Part shown: positions 55,029 through 64,000 of the stretch, piece after piece
Numbering within the stretch: position 1 is the stretch's first letter
Layout: the number at the start of each line of letters is the position of its first letter
DNA from: Pikeienuella piscinae
GTDB lineage: Bacteria > Pseudomonadota > Alphaproteobacteria > Rhodobacterales > Rhodobacteraceae
DNA length: 64,000 nucleotides
Reading direction: 5' to 3'
Assembly: GCF_011044155.1 (NCBI RefSeq)
Contig: NZ_CP049056.1
Coordinates: forward strand, 1,426,001 to 1,490,000
Made by a program: the position numbers and the translations under genes
Notes under the pieces: generated by a model
Seen by the model: only the letters and a program-made list of their open reading frames with translations
The model's database searches: none
Told to the model about the DNA's origin: nothing

Positions 55029-55451
55029 TCAGTCGTCGCGATAGACTTTCTCACGCCGCTCATGGCGCTCCTGCGCCTCCAGGCTGAGCGTGGCGATCGG
55101 CCGCGCGTCCAGCCGTTTCAGGCTGATCGGGTTGCCGGTGTCCTCGCAATAGCCGTAGCTCCCATCCTCGATCCGCCGCAGCGCGGCGTCGATCTTGCCG
55201 ATCAGCTTGCGCTGGCGGTCGCGGGTGCGCAGCTCGAGCGCCCGGTCGGTCTCCTCCGAGGCGCGGTCGGCGACGTCGGGAAGATTGCGCGCGTCCTCCT
55301 GCATCTCGCGCATCGTGCCCCGGCTCTCGTCTAGAATGGAGGCTTTCCACTCCTGCAGCTTGATTCTGAAATATTCTTTCTGCCGTTCGCACATGAACGG
55401 CTCATCCTCGGACGGAACGTAGTCGGAAGAAAGTTCGACATGTTTGTTCAT
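55029..55451 (-). CDS. dksA: RNA polymerase-binding regulator DksA
   Basis: 140 residues. The coiled-coil has the conserved tip DVADRAS (acidic D59 and D62), and the C-terminal region is RIEDGSYGYCEDTGNPISLKRL. Only one of the four zinc-finger cysteines remains (C102); the others read T105, S123 and A126. Such zinc-poor DksA proteins occur in Rhodobacterales and related alphaproteobacteria. It modulates transcription with ppGpp. The ATG at 55451 begins the family N-terminus, and a terminator follows the gene. Confidence 0.93.
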   Translation of the reverse strand: MNKHVELSSDYVPSEDEPFMCERQKEYFRIKLQEWKASILDESRGTMREMQEDARNLPDVADRASEETDRALELRTRDRQRKLIGKIDAALRRIEDGSYGYCEDTGNPISLKRLDARPIATLSLEAQERHERREKVYRDD

Positions 55452-55622
55452 GGATCATTGGTCCCCAACACATGCGACGCCATGGCGCCGCTCTGGTCTC
55501 GCGGGCGGGTTATAGGGTGGATTCGTCGGGAATGTCACCTAAAACCCTCGCTGGGGTGAATCAATTTTCCTTCAAACCCGCGAGGCGTTAGAAGGCCCGG
55601 CTGAGAGATGAAGGGGTGAGAC

Positions 55623-56468
<846 letters not shown>

Positions 56469-56788
56469 GGAGCGCGCCGCCGGCGCTCTTGCGGGGCCAT
56501 TCCGCGCGGCCCCGGGGCCGGATAGGGGCGAACTCGTCCCGCATGACGCTCCGCCGTTGCGACGAAGACGTCGCGCCGCCGAATCTCGGCGCCAAACGCC
56601 AGATTGGTTGCAATGGTGAGACGCCACTCCAAGTGGATCATCCTGCGCCGCGCGGAACCGAAAACAACCTTCGGGTGCAAAAACCAGGACTTCAGCCCAT
56701 TTCATGTTGACCATGCCGCGTGACTGCGGTGTGAGTCGGGCATGTGTAATTGTGTATTTCATGCAGACCAGATGATGGGGGAAAATTC
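56469..56788. other. intergenic region without a supported gene
   Basis: 320 bp between the MoxR gene and a secreted-protein gene. A terminator-like hairpin (56470-56488) follows moxR. The 3' part from about 56690 is AT-richer and should hold the promoter of the next gene; TTGACC at 56706 is a possible -35 without a clear -10. Confidence 0.5.
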
Positions 56789-57799
56789 ATGCGTAATCTC
56801 GTATGTGCGGCGGCGCTTTCCGTAAGCGCCGGCGCCGCCCACGCCGCGACGTTCGAACCACTGACGCCGGGCGCGCTCGGAATAGATTCCGGAACGGAGA
56901 TCAGAGGCAGCATAACGGTCCTCGACCCGACGCGTCAGGAGCGCTTCAATACCGTTTCGACCGGCGCCCAGAACGTCGAGCGGACGCTTCTCGACGGCGA
57001 ATTCAAGAACCGGGCCAGTCTCGCGACCGGCGAGGTGGGCGCGTTTCTGGGCGTGACGCCCAGCACGAGTTTCGCCGGCGCATCGACCAATGCGCTTCTT
57101 TTCGACGTCCTGAGCTTCGATTTCGGGGACGCGGAGAGCGGAAACGTCAGCTACGCGGTCAATTATGACGGCATCCTCTCCAACACCGATGACGGAACGG
57201 GTTCCGACAACCTCGTCATAGGGTCCACCTCGATCAGAATATTCGATGTGACCGACCTCGACTCGGCCTTCAAGGTGTTCGGCAGCGAAGGAAGCCTCGG
57301 CAACCTTGTCGGTCCGAATTCGGTCGGGGAATACGATCCCGAACTGGACGAGTTCGTTTTCGAGAATCTCGTCTCGAGCACCAGCGGCGGTCTCGCCGTG
57401 ATCGGCGCCGGACTCGAGGCCGATGTTCTGAGCGGCAATTTCTCGATCGGCGGCGCGGACAGTTTCATCGTCGATGGAAGCGGGGCGGCGAACCTGTTCG
57501 ACGGCACGCTCACGGACACCTTCTTCGCCGAGGAGGGCCGCATTTATGCGCTTTCCCTGACATCGTCCGTGACCACCAACGGCGATCAGCCGAGCATCGG
57601 CGACCTGTTCTCGACGTCGGTGCTTTCACTATCCGCCGATCCGGGAGCGACGATCTTCAGCGCATCCGGCATGCTGCCTGGAACGGACGCCGCGCCCGAC
57701 ATCGGCGCAGTGCCGCTGCCCGCCTCGGGAGTTCTTCTTCTCGGCGCGCTCGCGCTCCTTACAGGGGGGGCCGTCAAGCGTCGCAGGGGCGCGGCATAG
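56789..57799 (+). CDS. secreted protein with VPLPA-CTERM sorting tail
   Basis: 336 residues. The signal peptide MRNLVCAAALSVSAGAAHAA is followed by a beta-rich, Asp/Asn/Ser-rich extracellular domain (GSITVLDPTRQERFNTVS, FDFGDAESGNVSYAVNYDG, FVFENLVSSTSGGLAVIG), and the C-terminus VPLPASGVLLLGALALLTGG plus KRRRG, a canonical VPLPA-CTERM. GGGGGAAA precedes ATG 56789. The domain is not recognised. It is the third sorting-tail protein in the window, unlinked to the others. Confidence 0.8.
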   Translation: MRNLVCAAALSVSAGAAHAATFEPLTPGALGIDSGTEIRGSITVLDPTRQERFNTVSTGAQNVERTLLDGEFKNRASLATGEVGAFLGVTPSTSFAGASTNALLFDVLSFDFGDAESGNVSYAVNYDGILSNTDDGTGSDNLVIGSTSIRIFDVTDLDSAFKVFGSEGSLGNLVGPNSVGEYDPELDEFVFENLVSSTSGGLAVIGAGLEADVLSGNFSIGGADSFIVDGSGAANLFDGTLTDTFFAEEGRIYALSLTSSVTTNGDQPSIGDLFSTSVLSLSADPGATIFSASGMLPGTDAAPDIGAVPLPASGVLLLGALALLTGGAVKRRRGAA

Positions 57800-57919
57800 A
57801 TCGCAGAACGGTGTGACCACGCGCGCCGGGCGCGCTCCCGAAGAACGAGCAGGGGCTTCAACTTCGGGAACGGCCGACCTCCATGACCGGAAGAAGCCGG
57901 GACCGGCAAGCCTCGCCTG

Positions 57920-58834
57920 ATGGAGGCTCTGCTCGGTCCGCTGCAATACGCGATTCTGCCGGTCTTCGCCTTTCCGGCACTCGGCTTCGTTCTGGGGCTG
58001 CGCGGCGCGTTCAGCCGGACAGCGGCGGAGGGGACGAACACCTTCGTCGTCAGCGTCGCGGTTCCCTGTCTCCTCTTCCGGCTGATCGCCCTCGCCGATC
58101 TCTCGAAGATCGACTGGCCGGTTCTCGTCGCCTATGAGGGCAGCCTGATCGCGCTCTACGCGCTCGGTTATCTCATCTGCCGCCACGTCTTTCGGCTCGC
58201 CCCGCTGGAGGCGCTGCTGATCGGCATGACCGGCGCCTTTCCGAACCACGTCTTCTTCATCCTTCCCATCGTCGAGACGCTCTACGGCCAGGGCGCCACG
58301 CTTCCGGTGGCGACGACGGTCGTGTTCGACACGATGATCATCTTCGCCGGGACGATCATGATTCTGGAGGCGATGACCGGCGGCGCCGGGCCGCTGGCGA
58401 CGCTGGGCTCGATCCTGAAGAACCCGCTGATCGTGGCGATCTTCGGCGGCTTCGCGGTGAACTGGGCGGGGATCGGCCTTCATGACGGGCTCGAGCGCTT
58501 TCTCGCCCTCGCCGGCGCCGCCGCCGCGCCGGGCTCGCTCTTCGCGCTCGGCGTCATCCTCTCCGGCGCCGATCTGCGCCGCGTCGGCGGGCCCGCATGG
58601 TCGGCGACCATCCTCAAAACCTTCGTCCACCCGCTCTGCGCGCTTGCGCTCTTCGGGACGGTCGTTCCGGTCTCGCCCGAATGGGAGGACCCGGCGCGCC
58701 TCGTCTTCGCCGCACCCTGCGGCGCGATGGCCTTCATCCTCGGCCTCCGCTACGGAGTTCCGGTGGACAGCGTCGCGAAGGCGGTTATCCTCTCGACCGT
58801 TCTGTCCGTCTTCACCGTCGCCCTTCTCGCCTGA
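57920..58834 (+). CDS. AEC-family (auxin efflux carrier-like) transporter
   Basis: 304 residues with about ten hydrophobic helices in two halves of five, the AEC fold. Features include FVVSVAVPCLLFRLIA (helix 2), GAFPNHVFFILPIVETLYG and FGGFAVNWAGIGLHDGLERFLALAG. Members move malonate, malate or other organic acids. The ATG at 57920 has no strong ribosome binding site. It ends 6 bp before the GNAT gene, so these are probably cotranscribed. The ligand is unknown. Confidence 0.9.
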   Translation: MEALLGPLQYAILPVFAFPALGFVLGLRGAFSRTAAEGTNTFVVSVAVPCLLFRLIALADLSKIDWPVLVAYEGSLIALYALGYLICRHVFRLAPLEALLIGMTGAFPNHVFFILPIVETLYGQGATLPVATTVVFDTMIIFAGTIMILEAMTGGAGPLATLGSILKNPLIVAIFGGFAVNWAGIGLHDGLERFLALAGAAAAPGSLFALGVILSGADLRRVGGPAWSATILKTFVHPLCALALFGTVVPVSPEWEDPARLVFAAPCGAMAFILGLRYGVPVDSVAKAVILSTVLSVFTVALLA

Positions 58835-58840
58835 GGCTCC

Positions 58841-59278
58841 ATGCTCACGATCCGTCCGCTCAAAGCCGCCGATCACGCCGAATGGCGCAGACTCTGGACG
58901 CGTTACCTGGAGTTCTACGAAACGAGCGTTCCGGAGGAAGTCTACGAGACGTCCTGGCGCCGGCTTCTCGGCGACGATCCGCAGGATTTCCACGGCCTGA
59001 TCGCGGAGGCGGACGGGCGCGCCGTCGGCCTCACGCATTACGCATTTCAGCGCCACGGCTGGAAAGTGGAGAATGTCTGCTATCTTCAGGATCTCTACGT
59101 CGATCCGGAGATCCGCGGGACCGGCGCCGGTCGGGCGCTCATCGAGGCGGTCTACAAGGACGCCGACGAAGCCGGCTGCCCATCGGTCTACTGGCTGACG
59201 CAGGATTTCAACGCGACCGCGCGCAGGCTTTATGACCGGATCGGCACGTTGACGCCGTTCATCAAGTACCAGCGCTGA
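58841..59278 (+). CDS. GNAT-family N-acetyltransferase
   Basis: 145 residues. The acetyl-CoA-binding motif is YVDPEIRGTGAGRALIEAVY (Q/RxxGxG/A at RGTGAG), preceded by CYLQDL and followed by VYWLTQDFNATARRLYDRIG. It transfers an acetyl group to an unknown amine. It lies between the AEC transporter and a DUF2927 lipoprotein; its TGA overlaps the next ATG (TGATG). Confidence 0.92.
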   Translation: MLTIRPLKAADHAEWRRLWTRYLEFYETSVPEEVYETSWRRLLGDDPQDFHGLIAEADGRAVGLTHYAFQRHGWKVENVCYLQDLYVDPEIRGTGAGRALIEAVYKDADEAGCPSVYWLTQDFNATARRLYDRIGTLTPFIKYQR

Positions 59279-60654
59279 TGCGACGAGCGCTGGCGGCGCT
59301 CGCGCTCGTCGGCTGCGCAGCCCCGCCCGAACCGGTTTCAATCTATCGCGAGCCGGCGCGGACCACGCCGCACATCGTCGCGCCGCGCCCCGACTGGCCG
59401 GGCTGGGGCGCCGCCCTGAACCGCGAGGAAATCCGCTGGAGCGCGGAGACCCTTGCGGACGACTTCATCGAGTTGACCTTCGTCTCCGAGTGGGGCGCCG
59501 TGCGCGACAGATTGCTGCGCTGGGAGGAGCCAGTGCGCGTAGCGCTCTCCGGACCCGAACTCGCAGCCTATCGCAGCGACGCGGCGGCGCTGATCGCCCG
59601 GATCGCGGCGGGTGCTCCGGGGCTAGACATCGCGCTGGCGCCAGAAGACGAGGCCAACATCACCCTTCGCACCGCGCCGGCGGAGGCGATGGCGCAGGTC
59701 GCGCCCGACGCGCTCTGCTTTCTCATTCCGTTCTCGGGTGAATGGCGCGCCTGGCGCGAAGCGGAGGCGCGCGGCGTGAGGGTCTGGGAAGGGCTTGAAC
59801 GGCTCGACGCGATCACGATCTTTCTCCCGACCTTCGCCGCGCCGCACGAGATTCGCGCCTGCATGGAGGAGGAGATCGCGCAGGCGCTCGGGCCGATGAA
59901 CGACATCATGCGCCTTGAGGATTCCGTTTTTAACGACGACAACGCCCGGGGCGCGCTGACCAGCTTCGACCTTCTGATGCTGCGCATCCTCTACGATCCG
60001 GAGATGCGAACCGGAATGTCGCCGGTCGAGGCGCGACGGACGGCGCTCACGGCCCTCGCCCGCCCCGGCACGCCAAGGACGGGCGACAGGCTAAGGCGGC
60101 GCGCCCCGGCGGACCCGATCTACGCCGACCTCGTCACCCGCGCGGCCCTCGCCCCCGTTCCGGCGGCGGAGGCGCTCTGGGCCGAACGCGCGCTGGTCCT
60201 CGCTGAGAGCTTCGGCCCCTACGACCACCGCCGTGGCGCCGCGACGCTGGAGGCCGGCCGCGCCGCGTTTTTCGACGGGCGATCGAAGGATGCGATCCGG
60301 CTCTTGCGGCGGGCGGAGGAAATATTCCTCGCCACGCTCGGCCCCGACAGTCCGCGTCTGGCTGATACGCGCACGGATCTCGGCGCGATCCTGACGCAAG
60401 CCGGCCGGCCAGAGGAAGCGCTCGTCGTGCTTGACGCGGCCATCCCGGCGCTCGGCGCCAACGCCGACGCCTGGTCTTTGGCGCATGCGTTTCGCTGGCG
60501 CGCGCTGGCGCTCGCGGAGAGCGGGAACCTTCACAATGCGGCCGAAACTGCGCGCGAGGCGCTCGACTGGGCGCGCTATGTCTACGGCGCGGACAGCGCG
60601 GCGGCGCGGGGTTGGGCGCTCGACTTCGCGGCGATCGGTCTCGCCCCAGGATGA
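59278..60654 (+). CDS. DUF2927 lipoprotein with C-terminal TPR region
   Basis: 458 residues. The N-terminus ALALVGCAAP has a lipobox (VGC), so it should be a lipoprotein. The middle region ending CMEEEIAQALGPMNDIMRLEDSVFNDD and LMLRILYDPEMRTGMSPVEA is DUF2927. The last 140 residues are helical and TPR-like (EAGRAAFFDGRSKDAIRLLRRAEEI, DTRTDLGAILTQAGRPEEALVVL). DUF2927 proteins are mostly from Rhodobacterales and of unknown function. Its start overlaps the GNAT stop by one base. Confidence 0.82.
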   Translation: MRRALAALALVGCAAPPEPVSIYREPARTTPHIVAPRPDWPGWGAALNREEIRWSAETLADDFIELTFVSEWGAVRDRLLRWEEPVRVALSGPELAAYRSDAAALIARIAAGAPGLDIALAPEDEANITLRTAPAEAMAQVAPDALCFLIPFSGEWRAWREAEARGVRVWEGLERLDAITIFLPTFAAPHEIRACMEEEIAQALGPMNDIMRLEDSVFNDDNARGALTSFDLLMLRILYDPEMRTGMSPVEARRTALTALARPGTPRTGDRLRRRAPADPIYADLVTRAALAPVPAAEALWAERALVLAESFGPYDHRRGAATLEAGRAAFFDGRSKDAIRLLRRAEEIFLATLGPDSPRLADTRTDLGAILTQAGRPEEALVVLDAAIPALGANADAWSLAHAFRWRALALAESGNLHNAAETAREALDWARYVYGADSAAARGWALDFAAIGLAPG

Positions 60655-60726
60655 GCGTCGCCTCTTGCCCACGCCGCGCCAATGGTTCAGGGGTTCGGGC
60701 GGACCCGCTGAAAGGATCGTGACGCC

Positions 60727-60906
60727 GTGCTCCCGCTGATCTCGTTCATTATTGGCCTGATATTCGGCTGGGTCCGCGCCGCGCGGCGCGGCGGTGGAAC
60801 CGCCGACCGGCTGCAATACGCAATCGGGCATGGCGTCGCCTTCGGGATCGCCGGGCTTGTGTTCGGGGTCATTCTTCTGCGCGCCGGGCTTCTCGGCCCG
60901 GCCTGA
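60727..60906 (+). CDS. small two-helix membrane protein
   Basis: 59 residues with a GTG start at 60727. Two hydrophobic helices (LPLISFIIGLIFGWV and HGVAFGIAGLVFGVILLRAG) flank a basic loop RAARRGGG followed by TADRLQYA. The layout resembles small uncharacterised proteins found in alphaproteobacteria, and the frame is well formed over the whole intergenic space. It lies 72 bp after the DUF2927 gene and 18 bp before the VWA gene, so it is probably expressed with the latter. Function unknown; possibly a membrane partner of the VWA protein. Confidence 0.65.
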   Translation: MLPLISFIIGLIFGWVRAARRGGGTADRLQYAIGHGVAFGIAGLVFGVILLRAGLLGPA

Positions 60907-60924
60907 GCGGAGTAAACTCACCCG

Positions 60925-62109
60925 ATGTTCAATCGCTTCTTTCTCTCCCTTCGCGAAGCGAAGGTGCCCTGCTCGCTTCGCGAATACCTGACGCTCATCG
61001 AGGCGCTCGACCGGGGCGTGGCGATGTACGATGTCGAAGCTTTCTATTACCTCGCCCGCGCGGCGCTGGTGAAGGACGAGCGCCATATCGACCGGTTCGA
61101 TCAGGTCTTCGCCTCCTGTTTCAAGGGTCTTGAAGGCGTCGACCTCGCCGAGGCCGTGGCGGAAGTCGATCTGCCAGAGGAATGGCTCCGCCGGCTCGCC
61201 GAGAAGCATCTGAGCCCCGAGGAAATGGAGAAGATCGAGAGTCTCGGCGGCTGGGACAAACTGATGGAAACGCTTCGCAAGCGCCTCGCCGAGCAGGAGA
61301 AGCGCCATCAGGGCGGCTCGAAATGGATCGGCACCGCCGGCACCTCGCCCTTCGGCGCCTATGGATATAACCCCGAGGGCGTGCGGATCGGCCAGAAGGA
61401 AAGCCGCCACAAGAAAGCGGTGAAGGTCTGGGACAAGCGCGAATACCGCAACCTCGACGACACCGTCGAGATCGGCACCCGCAACATCAAGGTCGCGCTC
61501 CGGCGCCTGCGCCGCTGGGCCCGCGACGGGGCCGAGGAGGAACTCGACCTCGATGGAACGATCCGCGCCACCGCGGAGCATGGCTATCTCGACGTGAAGA
61601 CCCGACCCGAGCGGCGGAACGCAGTGAAGGTTCTGCTTTTTCTCGACAATGGCGGCTCGATGGACGGCCATGTGAAGATCGTGGAGGAGCTGTTTTCGGC
61701 CGCGTCTTCCGAGTTCAAGCACATGGAGCATTTCTACTTCCACAACTGCCTCTACGAGGGTGTCTGGAAGGACAATCGCCGGCGCTGGGACCAGCAAACC
61801 CCGACATGGGAGGTACTGCGTACATTCGGGCCTGACTATCGCGTGGTTTTCGTCGGCGACGCCGCGATGAGCCCTTATGAGGTCGTGCAACCCGGCGGCG
61901 CGGTAGAGCACTGGAACCCGGAATCCGGAGAAACCTGGCTCCGCCGCGCGCTCGACTGCTGGCCGCACAGCGTCTGGATCAACCCAACGCCGGAAAAGCA
62001 CTGGCGTTACACCCATTCGACGCAGCTCATCTCGCAGATCTTCGCCGAACGCATGTTTCCAATGACGCTCCGCGGCATCGAGGGCGCGATGAAGGAACTG
62101 ACGCGCTGA
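60925..62109 (+). CDS. VWA-domain protein, CoxE-like
   Basis: 394 residues. The N-terminal helical region (FFLSLREAKVPCSLREYLTLIEAL) and the VWA domain with MIDAS motif DNGGS (241-245, LLFLDNGGSM) match CoxE-type proteins. A basic, Lys/Glu-rich linker (95-170) separates them. CoxE-like proteins work with MoxR AAA+ ATPases in metalloenzyme maturation, so the MoxR at 55623 is the likely partner. GGAG precedes the ATG. No signal peptide is present, so it is cytoplasmic. Confidence 0.92.
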   Translation: MFNRFFLSLREAKVPCSLREYLTLIEALDRGVAMYDVEAFYYLARAALVKDERHIDRFDQVFASCFKGLEGVDLAEAVAEVDLPEEWLRRLAEKHLSPEEMEKIESLGGWDKLMETLRKRLAEQEKRHQGGSKWIGTAGTSPFGAYGYNPEGVRIGQKESRHKKAVKVWDKREYRNLDDTVEIGTRNIKVALRRLRRWARDGAEEELDLDGTIRATAEHGYLDVKTRPERRNAVKVLLFLDNGGSMDGHVKIVEELFSAASSEFKHMEHFYFHNCLYEGVWKDNRRRWDQQTPTWEVLRTFGPDYRVVFVGDAAMSPYEVVQPGGAVEHWNPESGETWLRRALDCWPHSVWINPTPEKHWRYTHSTQLISQIFAERMFPMTLRGIEGAMKELTR

Positions 62110-62168
62110 GGGGTGCGGGGTGGTTCGAAGCGGGTCGCGGTCCCGGCCTTGCGCCGGGATCTCGCGCG

Positions 62169-62206
62169 GTGGCTCGCGAGGCGGCTCGCGAGGCGGCTCG
62201 TAGCGA
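62169..62206. repeat. short tandem repeat of GCGGCTCGCGAG-type units
   Basis: Three imperfect 12-bp units (GTGGCTCGCGAG, GCGGCTCGCGAG, GCGGCTCGTAGC) lie between the convergent VWA and SIMPL genes. The end GGCTCGTAGCGAGCC can fold into a hairpin that may end transcription in either direction. Confidence 0.55.
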
Positions 62207-62218
62207 GCCGGCCTCGCC

Positions 62219-62965
62219 TCAATCCACCAGTTCGTAGTTGATCGTGCTGACGACGCGGATGCGCTTTCGCCGCTCGGAGCGTTCGTCGTAATCGCCATCC
62301 GCGGCGAAGATCGCGACCACGCCCTGATTGGCGGTGATGATCCGGCCGACGGCGGAGCCGCTATCAGCGGCGAAGCGTTGTGCGGATTCGCGGGCGTTCC
62401 GCGTCGCTTCGGCGATCATTTCCGGCTTGATCTCGTTCAGCCCGGTGAATGTGTAGACTGGCCGCGCGGCGCCGGAATAATCGTCTCCACCGAGAAGAAC
62501 GCCGCGGTCAAGCAACTCGGCTGTCCGCCCGGTCAGCCCCTCAATCAACCCGGCGTCGTCAGAGCGCATCCTGACCGCGCCGGCCGCGACAAAGCGCTGT
62601 TTCTCCTCCTGCCCGCCGCCCGGTTTCTGTAGAAATGTGCGCTCGATCGACAATGCGAACGGCTCGACGCTCATGGCCTCCGCCGGCAACCCGCCGTCAC
62701 GGCCCAGATCCAACACCGCGTCGCGTGCGCGCATCGCCTCGTCAATCGCCGCATCGCGCGTTGCGCCCACGCCGCGAAACGGCGCCCGCCAGACGGCGGC
62801 GTCCGCCTCCACAACCCGCTCGGCGAGGCCCTTCACCGTTACCTGTCGCGCGGGCGCCCGCGATTCCACCAGCGCGGCGCCAAGGAGCCACCCGCCAACC
62901 GCGGCGCCCACCCCCAGGCAAAGTCCTGCGACGGCCATTCCGGCGCCAGTGAGTTTTCCAGCCAT
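62219..62965 (-). CDS. SIMPL (DUF541) domain protein, exported
   Basis: 248 residues. A hydrophobic N-terminal helix (GMAVAGLCLGVGAAVGGWLLG) anchors or exports it. The SIMPL domain follows: VTVKGLAERVVEADAAVWR, RDAVLDLGRDGGLPAEAMSVEPF, and a C-terminal IRVVSTINYELVD. These proteins are periplasmic or membrane-anchored; the function is unknown. AGGGGAAA precedes ATG 62965. It is convergent with the VWA gene. Confidence 0.88.
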   Translation of the reverse strand: MAGKLTGAGMAVAGLCLGVGAAVGGWLLGAALVESRAPARQVTVKGLAERVVEADAAVWRAPFRGVGATRDAAIDEAMRARDAVLDLGRDGGLPAEAMSVEPFALSIERTFLQKPGGGQEEKQRFVAAGAVRMRSDDAGLIEGLTGRTAELLDRGVLLGGDDYSGAARPVYTFTGLNEIKPEMIAEATRNARESAQRFAADSGSAVGRIITANQGVVAIFAADGDYDERSERRKRIRVVSTINYELVD

Positions 62966-63123
62966 TTCGATTTCCCCTTTTCGCCTTGCGACACGATCAA
63001 ACTCCGGCCTCGGCGCCGAAGCTTGGCGCGATGGTGAAGATTTGACGCAGTCGACGGGGAGAAGCTGGTGGCGTCGCGCCCGCGCACGGCCTATCTCCGG
63101 TGTTGTTCAACGGGAGCAAAGCG

Positions 63124-63447
63124 ATGAGATCCAGAAAATTGGCCGCGCTGATATTCGGTTGCGCGCTTGCGTTATCGGCGCCCGCCATCGTCATCGGGGC
63201 GGAGGACGAAGCGCTGGCCGCGCTTCGCGCGCTCGCGGCCGATCCGGCCGCGCCGCAGCCCGCCGCCCTCGCCGCGCTCGAATTCACGGACGCGACCTAT
63301 CTGCTCGACGACCTTTCGCCGGGCGAGATCAGGCGGCTCTCCGAATATCTCGAAAAGGGCCGGCTGACATTGCCCCCCGACGTCGCAGGCGCGATCGAAG
63401 CGCGAACGCTGAAGATCCAGGGGCCGGGCGATCAGGGCGGCCGCTGA
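63124..63447 (+). CDS. small exported protein of unknown function
   Basis: 107 residues. A signal peptide (KLAALIFGCALALSAPAIVIGA) is followed by a helical Ala/Leu-rich mature part of about 80 residues (EDEALAALRALAADP, FTDATYLLDDLSPGEIRRLSEYLEKG). GGGAG lies seven bases before ATG 63124. It is divergent from the SIMPL gene. No family recognised. Confidence 0.65.
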   Translation: MRSRKLAALIFGCALALSAPAIVIGAEDEALAALRALAADPAAPQPAALAALEFTDATYLLDDLSPGEIRRLSEYLEKGRLTLPPDVAGAIEARTLKIQGPGDQGGR

Positions 63448-63462
63448 CGCGCGAGACAAAGA

Positions 63463-63485
63463 GGGCGGCGCCAGCAACGCCGCCC
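63463..63485. terminator. hairpin between convergent genes
   Basis: GGGCGGCG (63463-63470) pairs with CGCCGCCC (63478-63485) around a 7-base loop. On the minus strand it is followed by CTCTTTGTCT, so it more likely ends the leftward gene at 63505. Confidence 0.5.
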
Positions 63486-63504
63486 CCACTCTGCAAGCCG
63501 ATCT

Positions 63505-64000
63505 TCAGAGCGCGGCCGAAAGCTCCCGCACCGCGGCGACATATTTCGACGGCACAAAGCGTTCATCATCCGCGACGGCGTTGTAGACGTCCTCCATCAT
63601 CGCCGACATCCGCTTGTAACCGGCGCCGTCGATATACCCCGCGACGCGCATCGCCTCGATGATCGAACCCAACGCCATGGTCGACTGTTCAGCAGCTTCG
63701 TAATCGACGAAGTAACCGTCGACGCCGCGGGCGATCAGCCCCTCCATCGCCTTCTTCATCGTCGCCGCGTCCATCTCCTTCGCGGCCAGCGCGTTCACTG
63801 CGGCGCGCGCGGTCGCCTTGGTCTTCTTCGCCGCCTCAACCATCGCCGCGCGCGACGTTTGGCTACCCTTGTGGATCGCGAGGATGTTCTGGCTCATCGC
63901 CTCCACCATTTCCGGGCCGGCCATGTCGAGCGCGATCTCCAGCATCAGCATGTTGGCGTCGTTGAATTTCGGCACGCCCGGCCCAAGCCCAGTGCCGGGG
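63505..64000 (-). CDS. helical protein of unknown function, 5' end probably outside window
   Basis: The frame is open from the stop at 63505 to the window edge. A GTG at 63975 gives 156 residues but has no ribosome binding site, and the frame continues upstream as PGTGLGPG, a linker-like sequence, so the true start is likely beyond 64000. The visible part is helical and rich in Ala, Met and Glu (ANMLMLEIALDMAGPEMVEAM, KKAMEGLIARGVDGYFVDYE). No family recognised. The product could be a domain of a larger protein. Confidence 0.6.
   Translation of the reverse strand, partial: PGTGLGPGVPKFNDANMLMLEIALDMAGPEMVEAMSQNILAIHKGSQTSRAAMVEAAKKTKATARAAVNALAAKEMDAATMKKAMEGLIARGVDGYFVDYEAAEQSTMALGSIIEAMRVAGYIDGAGYKRMSAMMEDVYNAVADDERFVPSKYVAAVRELSAAL

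Noticed and set aside
60091-62298. Minus-strand open frame of 735 codons
   Set aside because: Antisense to the DUF2927 and VWA genes, which have clear domains; composition is shadow-like.

Overview
The window is about 64 kb of high-GC DNA from an alphaproteobacterium, most likely a Rhodobacterales-type marine or soil organism. This is inferred from the gene families: three secreted proteins with VPLPA-CTERM-type sorting tails, a DksA that keeps only one zinc-finger cysteine, a TIGR01459 HAD protein, two TRAP transport systems, a CIRCE-controlled groESL and a glutaryl-CoA dehydrogenase with a TRAP-rich neighbourhood. No rRNA, tRNA or CRISPR array was seen. I do not name a genus.

Layout. 1-1261: a secreted protein cut by the window edge, divergent from a cysteine-rich MarR regulator, with duplicated operator-like dyads between them. 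1278-7046: a 1200-residue 5-oxoprolinase/hydantoinase, a VPLPA-CTERM DUF4394 protein with a perfect CRP-type palindrome upstream, and two overlapping RidA-family genes. 7093-16652: acyl-CoA chemistry (acyl-CoA dehydrogenase, crotonases, SCP2 protein, glutaryl-CoA dehydrogenase) around a TRAP operon dctPQM that continues into a TIGR03084 gene and a crotonase. 16814-18893: Fe-dependent alcohol dehydrogenase and a CDF metal exporter. 18894-21292: a small AT-richer accessory island with a DUF3644 gene and a complete IS5-family element inserted just upstream of it. 21293-27294: plsC, ribF, a MaoC hydratase, a HAD hydrolase and groESL. 27295-36424: a peptidoglycan-binding-domain protein, glutaminase, an alpha/beta hydrolase, zwf-pgl, a TTC38-like TPR protein, ohrR/ohr with its operator, and a SAM methyltransferase.

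36611-40156: ilvB-ilvH with a 16-residue leader peptide (Ile, Leu, Val and Ile codons) followed by a terminator, that is, a transcription attenuator, and miaA. 40353-50568: a hexuronate catabolic locus: uxaC-uxuB-uxuA, a DUF6807 (PmoA-like) gene, a Tat-exported TRAP binding protein, a fused DctQM permease and two Gfo/Idh/MocA dehydrogenases. A shared TATGGTAGT element upstream of uxaC and of dctP suggests one regulator for both halves. zwf-pgl could feed the same Entner-Doudoroff route.

50614-64000: prfC, a DNA methyltransferase fused to an Mrr-like nuclease domain with an AT-rich central segment, a LysR regulator, dksA, a MoxR ATPase and a CoxE-like VWA protein separated by about 4.5 kb, a third VPLPA-CTERM protein, an AEC transporter, a GNAT enzyme, a DUF2927 lipoprotein, a 59-residue membrane protein, a SIMPL protein, a small exported protein and a protein cut by the right edge.

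The most interesting items are the ilvB attenuator, the single-chain methyltransferase-nuclease, the IS insertion between DUF3644 and its likely promoter, the dispersed sorting-signal proteins, the two RidA-like proteins lacking the catalytic arginine, and the shared uronate operator.
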